Counted from the first letter of the stretch, positions 52,393 to 60,973 are shown. The stretch: 64,000 nucleotides of DNA from Acidaminococcus fermentans_A (GCF_052216985.1 NZ_JBQOUY010000006.1:1-64000), one strand, 5' to 3'. The notes: generated from the letters alone by a model not told the origin. Numbers and translations: made by a program.

Positions 52393-53829
52393 TTACTCCT
52401 CTTCCCCATCCTTTGCCTTGATCAGGAAGATCCCGGTATAGCCGTAGATCAGGGCGAAGATCATGCTGCCGTAGCACAGCACGGCGTAGGGCATGTACTG
52501 GACGGTGGGGACGCCCAGGGTGGCAGCCATATAGGTCCCGGCCACGGACCAAGGGACGATGGGGACGGCGCAGGTCCCGGCATCTTCCAGGGTACGGGAA
52601 AGGGTTTCTGGGGCCAGCTTGAATTTCTTATACAGGTCCTGGAACATTTCCCCAGGGATCAGGATGGCCAGGTAGGAGCTCCCGGTCACGATGCTCATGA
52701 ACAGGGTGGAACCTACGGTGGCGGCGATCAGGTTGCCCACAGAATTGATGGAGGACTTCACCCGTTCCAGGATCACTTCGATGCAGCCGGCCTTACTGAA
52801 GACGCCAGCAAAGGCGAAGGCGCAGAACACCAACAGTACGGTCCCCATCATGCCCATGAGACCGCCCCGGTTCAGCAGGGTGTTGATGACTTTCAAGGTC
52901 TTGACCCCTCCGGCCACAGCGGGCAGCATGGACACGTTGAAGCCTTTCACGAAGGCGTTCAGGGCCACTTTCAGGGTGAAGCCCTGGAAGATCATGCCCA
53001 TGGCCAGAGCGATGACGGAAGACAGGAGCAGCATGGGGATGGTGGGCTTTTTGGTATAGGCTCCCCAGAACACCAGTACCGGCGGCAGCAGCAGCATGGG
53101 GTTGAAATGGTACAGGGCTTCCAGGTTGGACAGCATGGCGGTCACCTGTTCCGGATTGGCCAGGGCGCTCACATTGGTGTTGAAGCCCAGGATGGTGTAC
53201 ACCACGATGCAGGCAATGGAAGCAGCCCCGGTGGTGTAGATCATGCTGCGGATATGTCTGTACAGGGTGGTCCCTGCTGCAATGGGGGCCAGGATGGTGG
53301 TGTCGGACAGGGGAGACAGTTTATCCCCGAATACCGCACCGGACAGGACGGCCCCGGCGGTGATATCCAGCGGCAGGCCCAGGGCGATGGCGATCCCCAT
53401 GATGGCCACCCCAGCGGTCCCGGCGGACCCGAAGGAAGTCCCGGTAAAGGTGGAAATCACGGCACAGACGAAAAAGGCAGTGACATATAAATAATGAGGA
53501 TTGATGATCTGGATGCCGTAGTAGATCAGCAGAGGGATCGTGCCGGAGACCATCCAGCTGGCAATCATGCCGCCTACGCAGACCATGACGAACAGGGACC
53601 CCATGCTGCTATGGATCTTATCGGTGATGCCGCCGATCATATCTTCCCAGCCGTACCCCACCCGCTTGGCGATCAAGGCCGCTACGAAGGCAGCTACGAT
53701 CAGTAGGGCCTGGATGGGCAGCCCGAATTTCCCATAACCTACGCCCAGGAGGACGAGCATCCCCAATAAGGGCGTCAGCGCTTCCCCGAAGGTGGGTTTG
53801 CGGATCAGTTTCTCTTTTTTTTCTGCCAT
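52393..53829 (-). CDS. nhaC: NhaC family Na+/H+ antiporter
   Basis: A 478-residue antiporter of about 12 helices. Features are PTFGEALTPLLGMLVLLGVGYG, a long segment ISTFTGTSFGSAGTAGVAIMGIAIALGLP, and GAVLSGAVFGDKLSPLSDTTILAPIAAGT, which is diagnostic for NhaC. The last third has MSIVTGSSYLAILIPGEMF and TLEDAGTCAVPIVPWSVAGTYMAATLGV. It exchanges Na+ for H+ or, in some members, carries amino-acid-type organic ions such as malate/lactate. It follows the ATC hydrolase gene by 1 bp, so the pair is likely coupled. Confidence 0.92.
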   Translation of the reverse strand: MAEKKEKLIRKPTFGEALTPLLGMLVLLGVGYGKFGLPIQALLIVAAFVAALIAKRVGYGWEDMIGGITDKIHSSMGSLFVMVCVGGMIASWMVSGTIPLLIYYGIQIINPHYLYVTAFFVCAVISTFTGTSFGSAGTAGVAIMGIAIALGLPLDITAGAVLSGAVFGDKLSPLSDTTILAPIAAGTTLYRHIRSMIYTTGAASIACIVVYTILGFNTNVSALANPEQVTAMLSNLEALYHFNPMLLLPPVLVFWGAYTKKPTIPMLLLSSVIALAMGMIFQGFTLKVALNAFVKGFNVSMLPAVAGGVKTLKVINTLLNRGGLMGMMGTVLLVFCAFAFAGVFSKAGCIEVILERVKSSINSVGNLIAATVGSTLFMSIVTGSSYLAILIPGEMFQDLYKKFKLAPETLSRTLEDAGTCAVPIVPWSVAGTYMAATLGVPTVQYMPYAVLCYGSMIFALIYGYTGIFLIKAKDGEEE

Positions 53830-53830
53830 C

Positions 53831-54385
53831 TTATTTTTCCTTCTTTCTGGTAATGGTCATGGCGCAGCCCTTCCCTTCCCCGTCAGCGATGGTGGTGGGG
53901 AAATCGATGTCTACATGGGGGAAAGCCGCGCAGATGGCGTAATCGCAGTGGCCCAGCATATCCCGGCAGAACATCTTGATGTCTTCCGGGGAGAGGCCCA
54001 GTTCTTGGAGGGCTTCCACATGCGGGCAGTGATGGAAGATCTTCACCGCTTTGTCATCATCCAGTTCAGTGATTTCCTGCTGGAATACCTGCAGGCCGCC
54101 CCGGGAAGTCTGCCCCAGCAGGGCTTCCTTAGGCCCAACATTTTCCGCCCCGTATTTTTTGGCGATCTGCTGCCCCTGGTAATACCCGAAATCCCAGCTT
54201 CCTTCCCGGATGACCCGGTTGGCATCCACTTCGGGATACAGTTCTTTCAGCTTCCGCCAGATGAAATAAATCTGCCGGGCCCGGTCCTTGTAAGCCCCCA
54301 GGACCGCTTCCCGGAATTCTTCTGGAGTGGCAGGTTCATTGATCCGGCTTTTTTCCATAAAATCCGCGATTTCTTTTTGACTCAT
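53831..54385 (-). CDS. L-2-amino-thiazoline-4-carboxylic acid hydrolase-like protein
   Basis: A 184-residue cytoplasmic protein resembling the ATC hydrolase family: DRARQIYFIWRKLKELYPEVDANRVIREGSWDFGYYQGQQIA near the start, IFHHCPHVEALQELGLSPEDIKMFCRDMLGHCDYAIC in the middle, and TIADGEGKGCAMTITRKKE at the end. ATC hydrolase turns 2-aminothiazoline-4-carboxylate to S-carbamoylcysteine on a path to cysteine. Many distant relatives have other or unknown functions, so the substrate is uncertain. The next gene, nhaC, starts 1 bp after it. Confidence 0.75.
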   Translation of the reverse strand: MSQKEIADFMEKSRINEPATPEEFREAVLGAYKDRARQIYFIWRKLKELYPEVDANRVIREGSWDFGYYQGQQIAKKYGAENVGPKEALLGQTSRGGLQVFQQEITELDDDKAVKIFHHCPHVEALQELGLSPEDIKMFCRDMLGHCDYAICAAFPHVDIDFPTTIADGEGKGCAMTITRKKEK

Positions 54386-54520
54386 ACAAATCTCCCCCTT
54401 GTTGTGAATACAGACTATTATACAGGAATTTCACATTTTTGTGTATAATATTTTCAAATTGCTTTTTATGTTAACCATCGTCTATTTTATGCTCCTATTT
54501 GTAGGTCCCCAGCCCCCAAC

Positions 54521-54572
54521 AAAAAACGCCATTGCAGAAGGAACGTTCCCATCCTTCCCAATGGCGTTTTTT
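54521..54572. terminator. Bidirectional terminator
   Basis: A long inverted repeat: AAAAAACGCCATTG (54521-54534) with CAATGGCGTTTTTT (54559-54572). T-runs on both strands serve the microprotein/mgtA operon on the minus strand. An internal GAAGGAACGTTCC/GGGAAGGAT part extends the hairpin. Confidence 0.88.
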
Positions 54573-54589
54573 CGTTTACCCATCGTCGG

Positions 54590-54712
54590 TCATCCATGGC
54601 GCTGGGCTTTCGGTGCCTGGCTCCAGCAGACGATCTGCATAAGGCAGATCACAGCTGCCACCGCACCCATCCCGATCCAGAACAGCGGTTCTATATCCAT
54701 CAATTTCGGCAT
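54590..54712 (-). CDS. 40-residue membrane microprotein after mgtA
   Basis: A 40-residue protein. After MPKLMDIEPLFW it has one membrane helix (about residues 11-30, WIGMGAVAAVICLMQIVCW) and a short polar/basic tail (SQAPKAQRHG). An AAAGGAGG ribosome site lies 8 bases before the ATG at 54712, which is strong support for translation. It is co-directional with and 144 bp downstream of mgtA, with a bidirectional terminator behind it, so it is probably transcribed from the M-box promoter. Small membrane proteins that tune P-type Mg2+ ATPases (such as MgtR or MgtS in enteric bacteria) suggest a role, but there is no sequence match. It is too short for typical gene callers. Confidence 0.7.
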   Translation of the reverse strand: MPKLMDIEPLFWIGMGAVAAVICLMQIVCWSQAPKAQRHG

Positions 54713-54724
54713 GGCCCGTCCCTC

Positions 54725-54856
54725 CTTTCGTTGGTCGTTCATCGTTAGTCGTTCATCGTTCATCGTTAAGGAGAGAATCTGCTGCCGCAGATTCCTTCTA
54801 TCGGCCGCTGACCGTTGACAGCTGACCGCTGACAGGGCTGCTGCAGGCAGCAGCCG
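54725..54856. repeat. Composite heptamer/hairpin repeat, variant copy 3
   Basis: Same plan, different sequence: direct GTCGTTCATCGTTAGTCGTTCATCGTT-like units (54728-54766), a core with a GAATCTGC/GCAGATTC hairpin, CTATCGGCC, inverted GCTGACCGTTGACAGCTGACC-like units, then a GGCTGCTGC/GCAGCAGCC hairpin (54836-54856). It lies between mgtA and the microprotein gene. Confidence 0.65.
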
Positions 54857-57616
54857 TCACAGCAGACCCCCATAATGGCGGATATAGGCTTTCTTGATGC
54901 TGGTGGCCAGGAGCATATAGGCCAGCACCACCAGGGCCAGAAAGCCGAAATACATCCCTGGCAGAGGCAAAAATCCCAGGGCCCGTCCCATTTCCCCAGC
55001 AAAGGGAAGCAGTGTGCAGAAGGCGATGCCGCCCCAGGTCATGGCCGTAAGCATAGCCGAAGCATGGCTCTGGATAAAGGGGATCTTAGGGGTCCGGAGC
55101 ATGTGGATCACCAGTGTCTGGGTCCACATGGATTCCACGAACCACCCGGCTTGGAACAGGGCTTCATAGGCATCCCGTACGTCCATCCCTGCAAAAGCCC
55201 CGCTGGCCGCCACCGCGTCCGGGGCAATGTGGCTGTAGGTGACTCCCCCGGAAACCACCTGAGGGCAGATCACGAAATACAGCACCAGGTAGGTGATCCA
55301 GTCGAACACCGAGCTGGTGGGCCCCAGCCACAGCATGAAGCTGCCGATGCTGGAGGCATCCCAGTTCCGGGGCACTTTCAGATACTCTTCATCCACATTG
55401 TCCCAGGGAATGGCCAGGCAGGGGAATTCATACATCAGGTTCAGGATCAGCAGCTGGAGACTGCTCATGGGCAAAAACGGCAGCAGGGCGCTGGCCGCCA
55501 GTACGGAGAACATATTCCCGAAGTTGGAAGAAGCGGTCATCTTGATGTATTTGATCATGTTGGCGTAGGTCTTCCGGCCTTCCACAATGCCTTCTTCCAG
55601 CACCATCAGGCTCTTCTCCAGGAGGATGATGTCCGCGCTTTCCTTGGCGATATCTACGGCGCTATCCACGGAGATCCCGATATCTGCCATCTTGAGAGCC
55701 GGAGCGTCATTGATGCCGTCCCCCATGAACCCCACCGTATGGCCTTTGGCTTGGAGGGCTTCCACCACCCGTGCCTTCTGGTCCGGGGAAAGTTTGGCGA
55801 ACACGGTGGTCCGTTCCACTTCCCCTGCCAGCTGCTGTTCATCCATCTTTTCCAGGTCGCTGCCCAACAGGATGTGTTCCACCGGCAGCCCCACCTGGCG
55901 GCAGATGCACCGGGTGGTCTTTTCATTGTCCCCGGTAAGCACCTTGGTGGCGACCCCGTGATCCTTCAGCGCCTGGATGGCCCGTCCGGCGCTTTCCTTG
56001 GGAGGATCCAGGAAAGCCAGGTACCCCATGAGCACCATATCCTCCTCGTCCTTCACCCCGAAAGTCCCCACTGGAGAAGGGTTGATCTTCCGGGCTAGGG
56101 CGATGACCCGCATGCCTTCTTCATTCAGATGGTCGGCCACGGACCGGATGGTTTTCCGCAGTCCGTCCGTCAAAGGCACTGGTTCATGGTTCCGTTCTAC
56201 AAAGGTACAGACAGAGAGCATCTCTTCCACGGCCCCTTTGGTGATCATCTGGGTACGGCCTTTGGGGTCCGTCACCACAACGGACAGCCGACGCCGGGCA
56301 AAGTCGAAGGGGATCTCGTCCACCTTCTGATAATTTTCTGACAGGTCCACCAGCTGGGGGTCGGCCTGTTCCTCGTCTTCCGTCTTTTCGATGATGGCCC
56401 GGTCCATGAAGTTCTTGTAGCCGGTCTGGAAATAGCTGTTCAGGTAGGCATACCGGAGCACCCGCTGGCTGGAATGTCCGTTGGGGTCCAGGTGGTATTC
56501 CAGCACCACTTGATCCTGGGTCAGGGTACCGGTCTTATCCGTACAGAGCACATCCATGGCTCCAAAGCTCTGGATGGAGTTCAGGCTTTTCACCACCGTC
56601 TTCTTTTCCGACATAGAAACGGCCCCTTTGGCCAGACAGGTGGTGACGATCATGGGGAGCATTTCCGGAGTGAGCCCCACCGCCACAGAAATGGCGAAGA
56701 GGAAGGCGGAGATCCAATCCCCTTTGGTAAACCCGTTGATGAAGAACACCAGGGGCACCATTGCCATCATGAAGCGGATCAATACCCAAGATACGGAGTT
56801 CACCCCTTTGGTGAAGTTGGTTTCCGGAGCCTCTTGGGCCATGGAACTGGCCATGCTCCCGAAAAGGGTATGGTCCCCGATGCCCAATACCAGGCCGGTG
56901 GCAGAGCCGGAGATCACGTTGGTCCCCATGAAGGCCAGGTCCGACAGTTCCGTCACGGCCTTTTCTCCGGCCGCTTCCACCCTGCAGGATGTTTTTTCCT
57001 GGGGCGCGCTTTCCCCAGTCAGGGAAGCCTGGCTCACGAACAGGTCCCGGGATTCCAGGATCCGCAGATCCGCCGGCACCATATCCCCGGTGGACAGGAA
57101 CACCAGGTCCCCCATGGTCACATCCTGGAGAGGGATCTCCTGCTTTTGGCCTCCATCCCGGATCACCGTGCAGGTGGTGGTGATCATTTCCAGGAGTTTC
57201 GCCGCTGCATCTCCGCTCCGGGCTTCTTGGATGAACCGGAGTCCTCCGGAAATCAGCAGCAGTGTCAGGATGATGCATACCGTTGCCGGCTGGAAGTCAT
57301 CCAGGTTCCCGCTCCGGAGAGGCAGGACGATGTCCGTGACCGTGGACACCCCCGCCAGAACGAACAAGATCACCGTAAAGGGATTCACAAAGGCCTGGAT
57401 CAGCCGGGTGGCCAGGCTCTTCTTCTTCTCCCGGGTCACCTTGTTGGCCCCATATCTGTCCTGAAAGGCTTCTGCCTGGCCTTTTGTGAGCCCCCCTGGA
57501 CCGGTTCCGTACCGATCCATCACGTCTTTCCCCTCCAGGGCAGCCGCCTCCAGGAGCCATGCCTGTGCCTTCTGGGCCGCCAGCTGGAATTTTTTGTCCC
57601 TATTTTCTTTTTTCAT
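54857..57616 (-). CDS. mgtA: Magnesium-translocating P-type ATPase
   Basis: A 919-residue P3B-type ATPase for Mg2+ uptake. An N-terminal domain (about 1-70) has GPGGLTKGQAEAFQDRYGANKVTREKKKS. The actuator loop has SLTGESAP, the phosphorylation site is DKTGTLTQD near residue 363, and the hinge is GDGINDAPALKMADIGISVDSAVDIAKESADIILLEKSLMVLEEGI. The last six helices include LNLMYEFPCLAIPWDNVDEEYLKVPRNWDASSI, specific to MgtA/MgtB. AGGAGGATAG precedes the ATG. The gene sits behind a 430-base leader with an M-box riboswitch, so it is induced by low Mg2+. This contrasts with mgtE at 16476, which has no such leader. Confidence 0.94.
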   Translation of the reverse strand: MKKENRDKKFQLAAQKAQAWLLEAAALEGKDVMDRYGTGPGGLTKGQAEAFQDRYGANKVTREKKKSLATRLIQAFVNPFTVILFVLAGVSTVTDIVLPLRSGNLDDFQPATVCIILTLLLISGGLRFIQEARSGDAAAKLLEMITTTCTVIRDGGQKQEIPLQDVTMGDLVFLSTGDMVPADLRILESRDLFVSQASLTGESAPQEKTSCRVEAAGEKAVTELSDLAFMGTNVISGSATGLVLGIGDHTLFGSMASSMAQEAPETNFTKGVNSVSWVLIRFMMAMVPLVFFINGFTKGDWISAFLFAISVAVGLTPEMLPMIVTTCLAKGAVSMSEKKTVVKSLNSIQSFGAMDVLCTDKTGTLTQDQVVLEYHLDPNGHSSQRVLRYAYLNSYFQTGYKNFMDRAIIEKTEDEEQADPQLVDLSENYQKVDEIPFDFARRRLSVVVTDPKGRTQMITKGAVEEMLSVCTFVERNHEPVPLTDGLRKTIRSVADHLNEEGMRVIALARKINPSPVGTFGVKDEEDMVLMGYLAFLDPPKESAGRAIQALKDHGVATKVLTGDNEKTTRCICRQVGLPVEHILLGSDLEKMDEQQLAGEVERTTVFAKLSPDQKARVVEALQAKGHTVGFMGDGINDAPALKMADIGISVDSAVDIAKESADIILLEKSLMVLEEGIVEGRKTYANMIKYIKMTASSNFGNMFSVLAASALLPFLPMSSLQLLILNLMYEFPCLAIPWDNVDEEYLKVPRNWDASSIGSFMLWLGPTSSVFDWITYLVLYFVICPQVVSGGVTYSHIAPDAVAASGAFAGMDVRDAYEALFQAGWFVESMWTQTLVIHMLRTPKIPFIQSHASAMLTAMTWGGIAFCTLLPFAGEMGRALGFLPLPGMYFGFLALVVLAYMLLATSIKKAYIRHYGGLL

Positions 57617-57809
57617 ACTATCCTCCTAAAGAAATCCGGGGGCCGTTCCCCCTCTTTAAGAGGCCGTCAGCTCAAAACTGCGCAGCAAAACTGGACCGGC
57701 ACTGCCAGTCTGTAAAAGTCCCGCTGCCCAAACTGTGAGGATGACTGCCTCCACTTGCGCCGTCCATGCTTTGCCACCACCTTTCGAGGACTCAGATCAG
57801 ATATAACAG

Positions 57810-57838
57810 AAAAGCCGTCCGGGGCTTCCCCGAACGGC
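57810..57838 (-). terminator. M-box regulatory terminator
   Basis: An 11-bp GCCGTTCGGGG/CCCCGGACGGC stem (one mismatch, 3-base loop) with TTTT on the minus strand, between the M-box and mgtA. The 190 bases from here to mgtA show no other feature I recognise. Confidence 0.8.
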
Positions 57839-57852
57839 GACAAAGACAAACA

Positions 57853-58033
57853 CTTCTTCAATGGAAACTGCCTGCATCCACTGCCACCGTACGAGCTTTA
57901 ACTCTACAGGGCGGTGAAACTGCATTATGCGGCGCCTTCTTATTTGACGCAGCCTGTTCAGACCTACGCGGGATGTCTCCATCCTGTTGCGGCAGCAGTC
58001 CATATCCCTGTAGGAGCCTGGCCTACCGGAACT
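57853..58033 (-). ncRNA. M-box (ykoK) magnesium riboswitch
   Basis: Read on the minus strand, the ordered conserved blocks of the M-box are present: GTAGGCCAGGCTCCTACAGG, then GGATATGGACTGCTGCC, GGATGGAGAC, GGTCTGAACAGGCTG, AATGCAG, CCCTGTAGAGTTAAAGCTC and TGGATGCAGGCAG. With Mg2+ bound this fold favours the terminator at 57810-57838 and turns mgtA off. Confidence 0.9.
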
Positions 58034-58050
58034 ATTCTGTTGATATCCAT

Positions 58051-58079
58051 ACTATAACAAGTTAAGAGGATTTTGTCAA
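58051..58079 (-). promoter_or_regulatory. Promoter of the M-box/mgtA leader
   Basis: Minus strand: TTGACA (58074-58079), 17 bp, TATAGT (58051-58056). Confidence 0.8.
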
Positions 58080-58104
58080 GGATGGCACAAAATGGGCTGT
58101 CTCT

Positions 58105-59100
58105 TCATTCCATCCACTGAACCTGATCTTCAATCATGCAATCCAGATACTCTTTATAGTATTTCTCCGATTTCTCATCTTTTTCCTCTTGAAAATGTTC
58201 TACAGCTGCATAGAGAATGGCCATGACTTCCTGATTGTAACCCAGTGGCAGATGATTTTTCCTGGCACATTCCTTAAGTCGTGTACAGTCAGGTGCTTCG
58301 AATTTTACACCTGCCGTTTTAAAGATATAGAACAGCTCTGATTGAGCCTGTTTCGAGTTTTCATAATGCATACTGAGGAAATAACAGTCTGCTGCTGTCC
58401 TATATTCTCCCTTTTCTACGAAATAATAACCTATATTCCGATAGGCTCTAGCCATTCCCTCCGGAGTATAAAGCCAGGAAAAAGCTTTCATGGTTTCACG
58501 GTGGAACATGTCCAAATCACCCAGCATTTTATAGGTCTCCACATATTCAAAGTAGATTTCCTCGGAGAGAGGATTCCATTGTACCGCTTTTTTCAGTGCC
58601 TGCTGTGCTTCCTGCACTCGATGGCAGTCTATAAGCAGCGATCCATAAGAAAAGTAGACCTTATCATACGGAAGTGCACAGCAGCGAGTCTTTTTCTCGT
58701 TTCCATATAAAAAGTCATATAAAAGGAATTGCAACGGTTCCCTGAAGGTATGATACCCACTGACAGAATCATCCTTCAAAAAAGATGTTTCATCCACATC
58801 CTTGACAACCGGTTCTAGCATCTCCAGTGCTTCCTGGTATTTTTTCTGATACTGAAGGAAATTGGCCTGTTCCACTTTTCCTTCCATCTCTTCGATTGCC
58901 TGTTGTGAAAGTCTTTCCGTCTCTTTCTGTACATCTTCTGGCAGCATTTGGGTAATCATCCGTCCGCAAGCCCGGGCAATTTCCAGATGCAGCGGGTGGG
59001 TCCGATACATTTCAGCACATTTCTCCAGATACCGGATATCTCTCTCCGTATCTCCAGTCAAACCATCCCGGATCTTTCCCATGATTGCGTCCAGTTCCAT
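58105..59100 (-). CDS. TPR-like hypothetical protein
   Basis: A 331-residue all-helical soluble protein. TPR-like helix pairs are seen at EQANFLQYQKKYQEALEMLEPVVKDVDE (about 95-125), FSYGSLLIDCHRVQEAQQALKKAVQWNPLSEEIYFEYVETYKMLGDLD (about 165-215) and AYRNIGYYFVEKGEYRTAADCYFLSMHYEN (about 235-265). Such repeats bind other proteins; no catalytic motif is visible. The start at 59100 has AGGAGGG upstream and is joined to the stop of the small ORF before it. The function is unknown. Confidence 0.7.
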   Translation of the reverse strand: MELDAIMGKIRDGLTGDTERDIRYLEKCAEMYRTHPLHLEIARACGRMITQMLPEDVQKETERLSQQAIEEMEGKVEQANFLQYQKKYQEALEMLEPVVKDVDETSFLKDDSVSGYHTFREPLQFLLYDFLYGNEKKTRCCALPYDKVYFSYGSLLIDCHRVQEAQQALKKAVQWNPLSEEIYFEYVETYKMLGDLDMFHRETMKAFSWLYTPEGMARAYRNIGYYFVEKGEYRTAADCYFLSMHYENSKQAQSELFYIFKTAGVKFEAPDCTRLKECARKNHLPLGYNQEVMAILYAAVEHFQEEKDEKSEKYYKEYLDCMIEDQVQWME

Positions 59101-59101
59101 A

Positions 59102-59290
59102 TTATCCCCTCCTGGATTTCTTCTTTTCCTTAACTATAACAAAGAATGTGGGTATTAGTCCGGACAGAATCATATTTATCCCCATTTCCAGTTCTCTCGT
59201 ACCATCCACTGTTGTCCCTTGCTCCTGCAAAATATCGGCTATCGCTGATGCCCCCACCACCGTGCTTGCGCCCGGTCCCCCTCCCCTCAC
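59102..59290 (-). CDS. Possible small membrane protein upstream of the TPR gene
   Basis: An open frame of up to 62 residues from a GTG at 59290. An internal ATG 27 codons from the end gives MGINMILSGLIPTFFVIVKEKKK, one membrane helix with a basic tail. The stop is joined to the start of the TPR gene (TAATATG), which suggests coupling. It has no clear family. It could be a decayed C-terminus of a larger membrane protein or a real microprotein. Confidence 0.3.
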   Translation of the reverse strand: MRGGGPGASTVVGASAIADILQEQGTTVDGTRELEMGINMILSGLIPTFFVIVKEKKKSRRG

Positions 59291-59350
59291 AGGGAGGACT
59301 GGGGCCGTGCATACCGTGTGTTAGCTTTAGACGCCCAGCTTTCCGTAAAA

Positions 59351-59658
59351 AGGGGCTGTGAAAAAATGAAGAATCATTTTTCACAGCCCTGTCATTGGTC
59401 ACTTGTCACTGGACGAAGGAAGGCAGCCGGGTTACGGCTGCCTTTCATTGTATGATGCTGGCTCGGACGCGCCTTTGTCTTGTCCTTGCTTCTCCAGAAA
59501 AACGCTAGACAAGCAACGGATTAAAAGAAAAGTATAGTCCTATTTTTATTCGAAAGAACCCGCCAGCCACGGGTTCTTTCCATCGGCCAGTGACCAGTGA
59601 CGGGCAGCTTTGCTGCCCCTAGACAGAGGGGGTGTTACACGCAACGTGCAACACCCCC
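59351..59658. repeat. Composite hairpin/heptamer repeat, variant copy 4
   Basis: Left hairpin AGGGGCTGTGAAAAAATGA/ATCATTTTTCACAGCCCT (59351-59390, T5 on the minus strand). Then GTCATTGGTCACTTGTCACTGG units, a GGCAGCCG/CGGCTGCC hairpin (59421-59450 region), a GAACCCG/CGGGTTC hairpin (59557-59580 region), CATCGGCCAGTGACCAGTGAC, GGGCAG/CTGCCC, and a right hairpin GGGGGTGTT.../...AACACCCCC (59628-59658). No gene is seen in 59291-59664. Confidence 0.7.
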
Positions 59659-59664
59659 GTTTTC

Positions 59665-60951
59665 TCATCTCTTCTCTTTCGGCAAAATGATCTGCTTCGG
59701 TCCGGTCTCTGCGCTTTCCGGCACCAGCACATCGTTGAAGCTGATGCTCCGGGTGTGGATGGTGTGGCTCCACACATGCTCATGCCTGTGCAGGAAGCCC
59801 AAGATGGTGATGGGCACCCAGCTGTAGAGCAGGAGTGGATAGAATAGGGTGTAGAACCAGGATTTCGGCGCTGCGTTGATCTTGAACAAGATGATGGCCG
59901 GGATCAGATACTGGGCTACCCCGATCACCTGCCACACATGGTAGGGCAGCAGGGCATAGAGCACATTGGTGTAGAAAGGCACGAAATTATAGATGGTGCT
60001 GCAGAGCACGAAGAAGGTGGAAATCAGCATAAAATAGGGCTGGAACACATCGATGACCCCATCCAGGATCACGATATCCCGCTTCCGGATCCCTTCTTTC
60101 AGCAGTTTCCCCATATACCGGCCTGCCACATCGAACTGGCCCTGGGCCCACCGCTTCCGCTGGTTCCAGGAAGCCTTGAAGGTCTGGGGCTTTTCGTCGT
60201 AGATGATGGCATCCTGGCACCAGGTGGTGGGGATGCCTTCCAGCAGGCATTTCATGGTGAATTCCATGTCTTCTGTGAGGCAGGTGGCCTTCCAGCCATA
60301 TTTTTTCAGCACTTCCGTGGCAATCACCATGCCGGTGCCCCCGAACACGCTGGAGAGCCCGATGGTGTATTTGGCCAGGTGCCACACATGGTTGACGATC
60401 CAGAAGTTGATGGCAAAAGTGCCGCTGACCCAGCTGTCGTTGGGGTTCTTCACATCCAGATACCCCTGGATCAGCTTCTCTCCTTTGCAGAATCGGTTGT
60501 TCATTTCCTTCAGGAAATCCGGGTGCACCAGGTTGTCCGCATCGAAGATGGCTACGGCATCATACTGCCGGTCCAACGCGAACAGCTGCCGGAACATCCA
60601 TTCCAGGGCAAACCCCTTGCCCACTTCCTCCTGGTTGAACCGTTCGTATACCAGGGCGCCCGCTTCCCGGGCCACTGCTGCCGTATGATCCTTGCAGTTG
60701 TCCGCAATAACGAAGATATCGTACAGTTCATCGGGATACCGGAGCATATGGAGGTTCTCCACCAGTTCTCCGATGACTTTTTCTTCATTGTGGGCAGCGA
60801 CGATCACAGCAAAAGTGGTTTTGGGAGTCAGGATCTTCTTTTCTTTTTTCCGGGGCAGGATGCCGAATAGAGAAATCACGAAATAATAGATGGTGAAAAA
60901 GACGATCAGCACTTGGAGGGGAACCATGATGATATCAAAATACGTGCTCAT
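59665..60951 (-). CDS. Glycosyltransferase family 2 membrane protein
   Basis: A 428-residue processive-type GT2. The N-terminal membrane helix (about 8-32) is followed by a GT-A domain: TTFAVIVAAHNEEKVIGELVENL, NLVHPDFLKEMN with the DxD motif as FDADN near residue 135, the acceptor TED in CLTEDMEFTMKCL, and QRKRWAQGQFD as the QxxRW motif near residue 272. The last third has four or so helices. It is like cellulose or PNAG-type synthases but of the short type, so the product is unknown. It lies 22 bp downstream of pssA on the same strand. Confidence 0.88.
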   Translation of the reverse strand: MSTYFDIIMVPLQVLIVFFTIYYFVISLFGILPRKKEKKILTPKTTFAVIVAAHNEEKVIGELVENLHMLRYPDELYDIFVIADNCKDHTAAVAREAGALVYERFNQEEVGKGFALEWMFRQLFALDRQYDAVAIFDADNLVHPDFLKEMNNRFCKGEKLIQGYLDVKNPNDSWVSGTFAINFWIVNHVWHLAKYTIGLSSVFGGTGMVIATEVLKKYGWKATCLTEDMEFTMKCLLEGIPTTWCQDAIIYDEKPQTFKASWNQRKRWAQGQFDVAGRYMGKLLKEGIRKRDIVILDGVIDVFQPYFMLISTFFVLCSTIYNFVPFYTNVLYALLPYHVWQVIGVAQYLIPAIILFKINAAPKSWFYTLFYPLLLYSWVPITILGFLHRHEHVWSHTIHTRSISFNDVLVPESAETGPKQIILPKEKR

Positions 60952-60973
60952 AAAAACCTCTAGCTTCCTCCTC

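Noticed and set aside
54441..54818. 125-residue plus-strand frame across the terminator and repeat
   Set aside because: It crosses a strong bidirectional terminator and a repeat, lacks a ribosome site, and overlaps the better-supported microprotein on the other strand.
57667..57861. 64-residue minus-strand frame in the mgtA leader
   Set aside because: It starts at a TTG inside the M-box 3' end and crosses the regulatory terminator; no ribosome site was seen.
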